The notes beneath the pieces are model-generated. The model did no database searches. It had not been told where the DNA came from and was given only the letters and a program-made list of their open reading frames with translations. The translations under genes and the position numbers were made by a program. Source: Salinisphaera sp. UBA6602 (GTDB taxonomy: Bacteria > Pseudomonadota > Gammaproteobacteria > Nevskiales > Salinisphaeraceae). Taken from it: DNA of 21,816 nt. Shown piece after piece: positions 14,396 to 20,809 of the stretch. The stretch spans positions 711 to 22,526 of the forward strand of contig DJIE01000273.1 of the NCBI GenBank assembly GCA_002433465.1. Reading direction: 5' to 3'. Positions within the stretch are counted from its first letter, which is position 1. Each line of letters begins with the position of its first letter.

Positions 14396-15853
14396 ATGGA
14401 ATTCATTGAAACAGTGCGCGCCGCGGTCGAGGCCGTGACCTCGCCGATCAGCAACTTCATATGGACCTATATTCTGTTCTACCTGCTATTCGGCGCCGGC
14501 CTGATCTTTACCGTCGCCACCCGCTTCATGCAGTTCCGCATGCTCGGTCACATGGTGCGCATCACCTTCGATAGCCGCAGCAGCGATCAGGGGGTGAGTT
14601 CCTTCCAGGCGCTGGCCACTTCCCTGGCCGCGCGTGTGGGCACCGGCAATCTGGCCGGCGTGGCCCTGGCCCTCTGGGTAGGCGGTCCGGGCGCGGTTTT
14701 CTGGATGTGGATGACCGCGCTGGTGGGCCTGGCCACCACCTTTATCGAGTGCACGCTCGGGCAGGTTTACAAGATTCACTATGCCGACGGCGTATATCGC
14801 GGCGGCCCGGCCTATTACATCGAAAGAGCCCTCGGCCAGCGCTGGATGAGCATTATCTTCGCGGTGTTTCTCATCATCGCCTACGGCTTTGCGTTCTCGG
14901 GCGCCCAGGCCAACACCATTGCCAAGGGCATGGAGGGCGCCTTCGCGATCCCCACCTGGGCAACCGGCCTCGCCCTTGTGGTAATGGCCGGCGTGGTCGT
15001 CTACGGCGGGCTTCGCTCAATCGCCAAGACCGCGGAGAAGATCGTGCCGGTCATGGCGATCGGCTATTTCCTGGTCGCGGTTTATATTCTGATCGCGAAC
15101 TACGATCAGGTGCCCGGCATGTTCTGGCTGATCATCCAGAGCGCGTTCGGCTTCGGGCCGGCCGTCGGCGGTGCGGTGGGTTATACCATCAAGATCGCGA
15201 TGGAAAACGGCATCAAGCGCGGCCTGTTCTCGAACGAGGCGGGTATGGGCTCGACGCCGAACGCTGCGGCTACCGCCGAAGTCAATCACCCGGCCGCCCA
15301 GGGCCTGGTGCAGTCGTTCGGCGTGATCGTCGATACCCTGATCATCTGCAGCTGTACTGCGGTGGTGATCCTGCTATCGGGCGTGTATGACCAGATGCTG
15401 ACCACGCAGACCGACGCCTCGATGCAGGGCATTCAGCTCACCCAGGACGCCATGTCGGATCATCTGGGCAGCTTCGGCTCCGGTTTTATCGCCATCGCCA
15501 TCCTGTTCTTTGCCTATACGTCGATTCTGGCGAACTTTGCCTACACCGAAATCAACGTGGAATACCTCGCCGGCAAGCACCACAAGAAGGCGATCACCAT
15601 TCTCAGGCCGCTGATTCTGGCCATGGTCATGATTGGCTCGATGGCCACGTTGTCGTTCATCTGGGATTTCGCCGATCTGGCCATGGGCCTGATGGCGACC
15701 ACCAACCTCGTGGCGATCCTGCTACTGTTGCCCATCGCGCTACGGGTGCTCAAGGACTACGAGCGCCAGCGCGCCGAAGGCATAGAGGAGCCGGTATTTC
15801 ACCGTGCCGTGCTCAAGAATCCCGATCAGGTGGAACCGGGCATCTGGGACTGA
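14396..15853 (+). CDS. Sodium:alanine/glycine symporter (AGCS family)
   Basis: AGCS proteins import alanine or glycine with sodium. The 485-residue product has about eleven hydrophobic segments. The family signature SSFQALATSLAARVGTGNLAG lies at residues 68-88, followed by GGPGAVFWMWMTALVGLATTFIE, then the loop YRGGPAYYIERALG and the second diagnostic block NGIKRGLFSNEAGMGSTPNAAATAEV. The ATG is preceded by a purine-rich GGGAAGGGGAAG. It appears to be a single-gene unit: a terminator lies upstream and a stem-loop lies about 60 bases downstream. The choice between alanine and glycine cannot be made from sequence. Identification of the family is firm. Confidence 0.95.
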   Translation: MEFIETVRAAVEAVTSPISNFIWTYILFYLLFGAGLIFTVATRFMQFRMLGHMVRITFDSRSSDQGVSSFQALATSLAARVGTGNLAGVALALWVGGPGAVFWMWMTALVGLATTFIECTLGQVYKIHYADGVYRGGPAYYIERALGQRWMSIIFAVFLIIAYGFAFSGAQANTIAKGMEGAFAIPTWATGLALVVMAGVVVYGGLRSIAKTAEKIVPVMAIGYFLVAVYILIANYDQVPGMFWLIIQSAFGFGPAVGGAVGYTIKIAMENGIKRGLFSNEAGMGSTPNAAATAEVNHPAAQGLVQSFGVIVDTLIICSCTAVVILLSGVYDQMLTTQTDASMQGIQLTQDAMSDHLGSFGSGFIAIAILFFAYTSILANFAYTEINVEYLAGKHHKKAITILRPLILAMVMIGSMATLSFIWDFADLAMGLMATTNLVAILLLLPIALRVLKDYERQRAEGIEEPVFHRAVLKNPDQVEPGIWD

Positions 15854-15903
15854 CCTCAGCCGCGTAGCCCGTAGCACAGCGCGGCAGAAGACCACACTCG
15901 CCC

Positions 15904-15938
15904 AAACAAAAGGCCGACCGGCAAACTGCCGGTCGGCC
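15904..15938 (-). terminator. Terminator for the minus-strand unit (also behind the AGCS gene)
   Basis: GGCCGACCGGCA (15912-15923) and TGCCGGTCGGCC (15927-15938) form a perfect twelve-base stem. On the minus strand it is followed by TTTTGTTT, giving an intrinsic terminator for transcription coming from the 68-residue gene. On the plus strand it is the first stem after the symporter gene, but lacks a T-run there. The stem may therefore work from both sides, more strongly on the minus strand. Confidence 0.85.
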
Positions 15939-15969
15939 CTGGTTCCTGGGTAGCCTTTAAGCGGGCTAG

Positions 15970-16124
15970 GGCCTGTTAACGCGAATGAAATCGCGCCGCA
16001 CTCTATTCTTTTGCAAGACAGGGCGCAGTGTGCGTTGTGTCGCGAAGGTACATGCGCGCGCTGAAACGCCGTCTAGCAGGATTTTGCGCAGCGACACGGC
16101 GATTGGCACTAGGGTTAGCAGGCC
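15970..16124. mobile_element. MITE-like element or IS remnant with CTAG duplication
   Basis: The left end GGCCTGTTAAC (15970-15980) and the right end GTTAGCAGGCC (16114-16124) are inverted repeats of 11 bases with one mismatch. Each is flanked directly by CTAG (15966-15969 and 16125-16128), which fits a four-base target duplication. The 155-base interior has no credible gene. Terminal repeats of this kind and a CTAG target resemble IS5-group elements, so this is likely a non-autonomous derivative (MITE) or a deletion remnant. CTAG is palindromic and short, so the duplication alone is weak evidence; the paired terminal repeats are the stronger point. Confidence 0.6.
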
Positions 16125-16331
16125 CTAGAGGACAGCCTTGCCCTGCCACCTCAGGTTCACGCTCTTGTCCGATGCGCGTTCGCGGGCGCTGGCAATCAGT
16201 GAATCGAAATCTTCCGGATTCTCGAGCGTTTCCCGAATCCTGTCCGGATCGTCGCCTTGCTGGTCGGCGATCGCCCGCAGTATTTCAACGCTGGTGTCGG
16301 TCTTTTCGCTGAGTTCGGCGAAATCGGTCAT
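16125..16331 (-). CDS. Hypothetical small acidic protein, 68 residues
   Basis: I do not recognise this protein. It is soluble, without a signal peptide or membrane segment, mostly helical by composition, and acidic in its first two thirds: TDFAELSEKTDTSVEILRAI, QQGDDPDRIRETLENPEDF, then a more basic end, SARERASDKSVNLRWQGKAVL. GGAG lies about eight bases before ATG 16331, and codon choice matches the surrounding genes, so it is probably real. Its TAG stop lies inside the CTAG flanking the MITE-like element, and its likely terminator lies beyond that element. It is 260 bases downstream of lqsA on the same strand and could be cotranscribed or independent. No function is proposed. Confidence 0.65.
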   Translation of the reverse strand: MTDFAELSEKTDTSVEILRAIADQQGDDPDRIRETLENPEDFDSLIASARERASDKSVNLRWQGKAVL

Positions 16332-16466
16332 GGATCGTCTCCGTTGAGAAAACGTCGACCTTATCAGCCGGGCTCAGCCCGAGTTCAAACCGAGCGGATT
16401 GCGCCCTGGAATCAACCCGGCACCCCGGGCACGGCGCGCGGCCGCCGTACAGGCGTTGCGCGCCCC

Positions 16467-16509
16467 GGCCATGCCGACCCGGCATGAGCATGGCCCAATG
16501 CCGGGTCGG
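16467..16509. other. Two mutually exclusive hairpins downstream of lqsA
   Basis: CCGACCCGGCAT (16474-16485) pairs perfectly with ATGCCGGGTCGG (16498-16509). The overlapping pair GGCCATGC (16467-16474) and GCATGGCC (16488-16495) forms a different stem. The two folds share bases and cannot coexist. They lie 83 bases past the lqsA stop on the minus strand, between it and the small-protein gene. There is no T-run. The twelve-base stem may end or protect the lqsA message; a switching role is speculation. Confidence 0.5.
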
Positions 16510-16591
16510 TCACTCCCACGATATCGACAATTCGTTCACGCCGGCCCGCGCCGCTACAGGCTAGCGGGTGCCGCGCGCCGGCGCGCCTTAC

Positions 16592-17857
16592 TCAGGCCGC
16601 GTTGGCACGCGTAATCGGCGCGCGCTTGCGGCTGCGACGGGTCGAAGGCCAGTTGGCCAGATCCACTTCGTCGCGGATCTCCCGGCAAACCTCGATCACG
16701 CGATTAAGCTGGCTATAGCTATGGTTGCAGTTGACCGACAGCCGGATCAGCGAGCGCTTGGTCGCGGTTGCCGGCGCACAGAATACCGAGCCGAATACGC
16801 CCCGTGATTCCAGCGCATCGCGCAGGATGATCGTCTGCTCCTCGCGGCCGGCTTCGAGCGCGATCATCTGCGCTTCGCCGCTATCGACGTTATAGCCAAG
16901 CGCGTCGAGGTGCCGACGCAGGTAGGCCGCGTTGGCGTGCAGGCGATTGCGCTCGTTGTCGGCGCGCTTGATCAGATCGAGCGTCCGCGAGAGTGCGGCA
17001 ATATCGTGGGGCAGCAGCGAGGAGCTGAAAATCGCCGGGAACGAGTTGTACTTGATGAACTGACGCAGCCGCTCGCTGCAGGCAATCACGCCAGCGCGCC
17101 CGGCAAAGGCCTTGGCCAGACTGGCGGTGACGAAATGCACCTCGGACTCCAGGCCGAGACCGGCCACGAGACCGCGGCCCTGCTCGCCATGCGTACCCAG
17201 AGAGTGAGATTCGTCAACGATGATCACACAGCCGTGGCGGTTGGCCACTTCGACGATCTCCTTCAGGGGCGCGATGCTGCCGGTGGTGCTGTAGATCGAG
17301 TCGACCACGACGATGCCGGGGCCGTTACGGCTGATCATCGTCTCCAGATGGGACGCATCGTTGTGCCGGAATGGCTTCCATTCCAGGCCTGCGCTGCGTA
17401 CGCCTTCCCAAAGCGAGGCATGTGCAAACATGTCGACATAGACCGGCGTGCCCGGGGCGCCAATCGCCTGGATCAAGCCGACGTTGGCCGCATAGCCGGA
17501 CTGACAGAGCAGACTCGACTCCATGCGCATCCAGCGTGCCATGCGCCGCTCCAGATGCAGCTGCGGGCTGTCCCCATGCAGGTACACCCCGGACATGACG
17601 ACGGTATTGTCCGATCCGCGCAGGCAATCGATCTGGGCCTGGATCACCTCCGGATGGTTGGCCAGATCCAGATAATCGTTGGTCACCATGAGGATGGCGT
17701 TCGCATCGGGCTGACGGCCATGCATGATATGCCCGCCCTGCCAGGTCTTTTCGACGCGCTCACGAAAATAATGGTCGACATGGCGCTGCAGAAACGCCGG
17801 TTCGGCGACAGACGTCGGGCACAGCGAAGAGTGGCGGGAGACTGGGAATTCGTTCAT
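16592..17857 (-). CDS. lqsA: Alpha-hydroxyketone autoinducer synthase (LqsA/CqsA type)
   Basis: This PLP-dependent alpha-oxoamine synthase resembles CqsA of Vibrio and LqsA of Legionella, which condense an acyl donor with an amino-acid-derived substrate to make the quorum signals CAI-1 (3-hydroxytridecan-4-one) and LAI-1 (3-hydroxypentadecan-4-one). At 421 residues the length fits. Diagnostic blocks are TNDYLDLANHPEV (59-71), SGVYLHGDSPQLHLERR (89-105), LLCQSGYAANVGLI (116-129), DSIYSTTGSIAPL (186-198), the cofactor-binding VDESHSLGTHG (Asp215, His218) and TASLAKAFAGRAG with PLP lysine 249. SLAKAFAGRAG and DESHSLGTHG distinguish it from the related KBL and BioF enzymes. GAGG lies seven to eight bases before the ATG. 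It follows lqsR after 311 bases and has its own predicted promoter. The acyl chain length of the product cannot be read from sequence. Confidence 0.92.
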   Translation of the reverse strand: MNEFPVSRHSSLCPTSVAEPAFLQRHVDHYFRERVEKTWQGGHIMHGRQPDANAILMVTNDYLDLANHPEVIQAQIDCLRGSDNTVVMSGVYLHGDSPQLHLERRMARWMRMESSLLCQSGYAANVGLIQAIGAPGTPVYVDMFAHASLWEGVRSAGLEWKPFRHNDASHLETMISRNGPGIVVVDSIYSTTGSIAPLKEIVEVANRHGCVIIVDESHSLGTHGEQGRGLVAGLGLESEVHFVTASLAKAFAGRAGVIACSERLRQFIKYNSFPAIFSSSLLPHDIAALSRTLDLIKRADNERNRLHANAAYLRRHLDALGYNVDSGEAQMIALEAGREEQTIILRDALESRGVFGSVFCAPATATKRSLIRLSVNCNHSYSQLNRVIEVCREIRDEVDLANWPSTRRSRKRAPITRANAA

Positions 17858-17930
17858 GACAACCTCGTATTGATATTGATATGACGGTTTATTGCCTCAT
17901 TCGACTGACGCCTGGCCAGTCCGGCAATTT

Positions 17931-17959
17931 TCTATTTAACTCTATTTATATTAAATAGA
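17931..17959. repeat. Triple TCTATTTA motif, possible operator upstream of lqsA
   Basis: TCTATTTA occurs at 17931-17938 and 17941-17948, and its exact reverse complement TAAATAGA at 17952-17959. The last two make a perfect inverted repeat with a three-base spacer, and the first is a direct copy ten bases away, one helical turn. The site lies 74-102 bases before the lqsA ATG and covers the predicted -10 box. It stands in a strikingly AT-rich patch of an otherwise GC-rich region. The layout suggests a regulator-binding site, identity unknown. Confidence 0.55.
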
Positions 17960-17972
17960 TGTGCCATACCAA
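17945..17972 (-). promoter_or_regulatory. Predicted lqsA promoter
   Basis: On the minus strand TTGGTA (17972-17967) and TATAAA (17950-17945) are separated by 16 bases, a fair sigma70 match. The start point would be about 80 bases before the lqsA ATG. The 311-base gap 17858-18168 between lqsR and lqsA contains this promoter, the TCTATTTA motifs and no credible gene. AT content is high throughout 17920-18060. A separate promoter would let lqsA be expressed apart from lqsS-lqsR. Confidence 0.45.
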
Positions 17973-18168
17973 ACTACACGTCGTTAGTCGCGTGCAATTT
18001 TATGTTTATCAATACATGGCCGAGCCGCCATGGAATACATGATTAAAAAGCATGCGACAGCGCGCACTTTCTGCTGCCGCGCGAACTTTTCAGCATCCGC
18101 CGCATGTAAGGCGTATCAGTCGTTTGCGCCGTTCGAGTAGAGACTAGCCGCCGCCCGCCGCGCGGGTC

Positions 18169-19191
18169 TCACATCAGCGAATAACCCACCGTGTCCAGCC
18201 ATTCGAGATAGCGATTGAAGGTCGCTGTGGGTCGGGTTATGCCATGTTCGCGCGGGTCGGATTCGAACACCGCCCAGCGATAGGTGCGCGCGCCTTCGAC
18301 ACGCTCTGCCACCCGCATATGCGATTTCCAGTGACGATAGGCATCCGATGGCGCGCTGCGCGCGCGATTCATGAAGGCCGGATCGAGCAGGTTGTCGCCG
18401 GCGCGCAATAATCGGATGCACTCATCGGGCGCATCCAGGGCGACGGCGCGCTCCACCATCGCCCGGTGCTCGGCTTCGTCGACGATCACCAGCCGATAAA
18501 GCCCTCCATCGCCGTCGATGAGTACGAAGCCGGTGGGGTTGAACACCATGTAGTATTCCACGAACTCGTAGCGCGAGCGCAGCGTGGCCAGCAACTGCCT
18601 TATCGTGTCGTCGCCGAGCAGCGGCGGTACGTCGACGTCGAACACGTCGATCGCGGTCTTGAACGTCTCCAGTATATGGGTGTGCTGGAGTTCGCGGATC
18701 GTGCGGTTGAGGTGCTCGTACACGTTGTGATCGCTCTTGCGGATATAGCGATCGATCACGCCGTCGTTAAAGCCTTCGACGGCCTCCGCCTCCGTGGCCA
18801 CCCCGGTGAACAGAATCTTCTTGATATGGGGATCGCGAATCCGGCTACAGAATTCCAGGCCATTCATGCGCGGCATGGCGTAGTCGATCATCGCGATCGA
18901 GATACGTGAAAAGCGGTTGGTGAAATGCATCTCCCGCGCCAACGCTTCGTTATCGAGCGTGACCCGGCGGCGCCCGTCACGGTCCTCCTCGAGGCGAAAG
19001 AAGCGCTGGCGCGACGGGCTCTCGTCGTCGCGATCGTTGATATACCCCAGGGCCTTTTCGGTGGAGTCGAACAACAGATACGGCAGATCCGCCTCCAGCT
19101 GCAGGCTCAGGTTGCCGAGAAAATCGATATCGTCATCGACGAGCACGATCTGGGTGGGATGAAAATACGGCGCTAAACGGGTTCTATTCAT
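18169..19191 (-). CDS. lqsR: Response regulator, LqsR-like, atypical output domain
   Basis: The 340-residue protein starts with a receiver domain: QIVLVDDDIDFLGNLSLQLE contains the acidic pocket (Asp19-21 from ATG 19191), IAMIDYAMPRMNGLEF carries the likely phosphoacceptor Asp103, KKILFTGVA holds the conserved Thr, and RYIRKSD the conserved Lys152. About 40 extra residues (around 53-95, charged) sit between the first helix and the phosphoacceptor strand. The C-terminal half (170-340) shows no helix-turn-helix, GGDEF or other output domain I know. Length, domain plan and position between a LqsS-like kinase and LqsA point to LqsR of Legionella. ATG 19191 overlaps the kinase gene by eight bases; a GTG one codon upstream is also possible. 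Coupled translation with the kinase is likely. Orthology to LqsR is inferred mainly from context and architecture. Confidence 0.82.
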   Translation of the reverse strand: MNRTRLAPYFHPTQIVLVDDDIDFLGNLSLQLEADLPYLLFDSTEKALGYINDRDDESPSRQRFFRLEEDRDGRRRVTLDNEALAREMHFTNRFSRISIAMIDYAMPRMNGLEFCSRIRDPHIKKILFTGVATEAEAVEGFNDGVIDRYIRKSDHNVYEHLNRTIRELQHTHILETFKTAIDVFDVDVPPLLGDDTIRQLLATLRSRYEFVEYYMVFNPTGFVLIDGDGGLYRLVIVDEAEHRAMVERAVALDAPDECIRLLRAGDNLLDPAFMNRARSAPSDAYRHWKSHMRVAERVEGARTYRWAVFESDPREHGITRPTATFNRYLEWLDTVGYSLM

Positions 19192-20665
19192 CACGACCTA
19201 CCGCAGGGAACAACATTACGAATTCGGTATAACGTCCGACCACGGAACGACAGCGGATATCGCCGCCGAAACTCTCCATCACCATACGCGCGAACGCCAA
19301 ACCAATGCCCGTACCCTGGCCGTGCGGCATACCGGAATAGAACCGCTCGAAAATGCGCGGCAACACGTCCGGCGCAATTCCGGGCCCCGTGTCTCGAAAA
19401 TACAGGCGATGGGCATCGCCCGGGCCCTGCTCGATCCATATCCGGATATGGCCATCGTCCACGCGGGCCAGGAAATACAGCGCGTTCTTCAACAGATTGA
19501 ACAGCACGTGCACCATCAAAAGCGGCGAGCCACGAAAGCGGAAGTCCGACTCCGGTTCCCAGTGCACCCGTTCGCGCTCGCGCGCCGAATGAAACGGGTA
19601 GCGCTCCAGCGCGGTTTGCACACAGCCGCCAATCGACGTGACTTCGAAGGTGCTTTGATCGATGGTGGTACGGCTCGAGTTCACCAGCAACATGTCCAGA
19701 ATGATGTTGGTGTACTCCGCTTCCGTATTGATGCGATCAAGCACCGCATGCATCTCCCGATAATGCGCGGTACGAATACGCTTGACCGGTAGCCCCTGGG
19801 CCCGCGCCATTTCGAACCCCTCGAATATCGCCGGCAGATAGTTCTGCAACCCGCGGGCACCGCTTCGAATACCCAGCAGCGGCGTCCGCAATTCGTGCGC
19901 CATCGTTCCCACCGCCGATGTAATGGCCGCGAACTTCTCGCGCGCGACCAGCTCGGTCTTGTAGTTGAATACACTGCCGCCGAGCAGCGCGAAAAGATAG
20001 GTCGGTACCAGTTGGCGCAGCGTTTCGGACTGTTCGCTCATGTCACCGCCGATCGCGAGGTAAACCAGGCAGGCCGCCACCGTACCGATCAGCGCCATCA
20101 GCATGATCATCAGCCAGTCGAACACCAGCAGCACAAGAAACAGCGATGCCGCCATCGTCGAGAGGGCCCAGACGGTGACGAACTGGTTCATCAGCGACAT
20201 GAATACGAAAAAGAAAGGCAGCTGATAGACCAGGATAAGGAACCAGTAGACGGTAATGCCGCGCCGCCATTCGCCGGCGCGAAACAGCTGGCGCTCGAAA
20301 AGCATCGGCAGCGCGACCACGACGCTGAACACACGCAGCCATATGCTTTCGAAGACCTGGGGCTGGAATTCGGTCCAGTACAGATAAAAAAGAGGATGCC
20401 CCGCGACCGCCACGATCGCGAACATTCGCATATTGGGCAACGAATAGGTCGCACTCTGACTGAGTGAGGCGAGCAGGCGCACCCGCAGCCGTCGACACAG
20501 ATACGCGATTTGCCTGAAAAGCAATGTGATTGGGCGCAACAAAACCACGTTAGCGACCCGGATGCCGGGCCCGCAGTGCGGGTGTTGGTTGATATAAGTC
20601 GGCGAGCATCGCCTCATCCTATACTTTGCCCGGCAGAATTCGTAGTATCGAGCTTCGGGTTTCAT
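19184..20665 (-). CDS. lqsS: Membrane sensor histidine kinase, LqsS/CqsS type
   Basis: The N-terminal half has about six membrane helices (roughly 80-230) resembling CqsS, the CAI-1 receptor: GHPLFYLYWTEFQPQVFES, LPFFFVFMSLMNQFVTVWALS and PTYLFALLGGSVFNYKTEL correspond to matching CqsS segments. The kinase core has the H box TMAHELRTPLLGIRSGARGL (His257), N box NLLKNALYF (390-398), G1 DTGPGI (425-430) and G2 GTGIGLAFAR (451-460), ending at TEFVMLFP. Unlike CqsS it has no receiver domain, as in LqsS of Legionella, so phosphotransfer should go to the adjoining regulator. Such sensors act as kinase without signal and switch on ligand binding. ATG 20665 gives about 77 residues before the first helix, with non-coding-like codon use; GTG 20548 or another later start is likely. 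Residue numbers here count from ATG 20665. Confidence 0.9.
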   Translation of the reverse strand: MKPEARYYEFCRAKYRMRRCSPTYINQHPHCGPGIRVANVVLLRPITLLFRQIAYLCRRLRVRLLASLSQSATYSLPNMRMFAIVAVAGHPLFYLYWTEFQPQVFESIWLRVFSVVVALPMLFERQLFRAGEWRRGITVYWFLILVYQLPFFFVFMSLMNQFVTVWALSTMAASLFLVLLVFDWLMIMLMALIGTVAACLVYLAIGGDMSEQSETLRQLVPTYLFALLGGSVFNYKTELVAREKFAAITSAVGTMAHELRTPLLGIRSGARGLQNYLPAIFEGFEMARAQGLPVKRIRTAHYREMHAVLDRINTEAEYTNIILDMLLVNSSRTTIDQSTFEVTSIGGCVQTALERYPFHSARERERVHWEPESDFRFRGSPLLMVHVLFNLLKNALYFLARVDDGHIRIWIEQGPGDAHRLYFRDTGPGIAPDVLPRIFERFYSGMPHGQGTGIGLAFARMVMESFGGDIRCRSVVGRYTEFVMLFPAVGRDE

Positions 20666-20809
20666 GTCTTTTCAGCGGCTTGTCATACCGTTCGCGCTAT
20701 CATTCGAGTCTGCAATCGCCCTTGAGGCCTTGGAAAAAATCATGCTTTCCCATCGCTGCGCATGCGTCGCCATTGACCGCGTCTTGAAGCGGTACACGAC
20801 CCCTCGACC

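Noticed and set aside
16592..17857. Reading the oxoamine synthase as 8-amino-7-oxononanoate synthase (BioF) or glycine C-acetyltransferase (Kbl)
   Set aside because: These share the fold, but DESHSLGTHG and SLAKAFAGRAG together with the adjacent CqsS-like kinase favour the CqsA/LqsA branch, and no biotin or threonine-catabolism gene is nearby.
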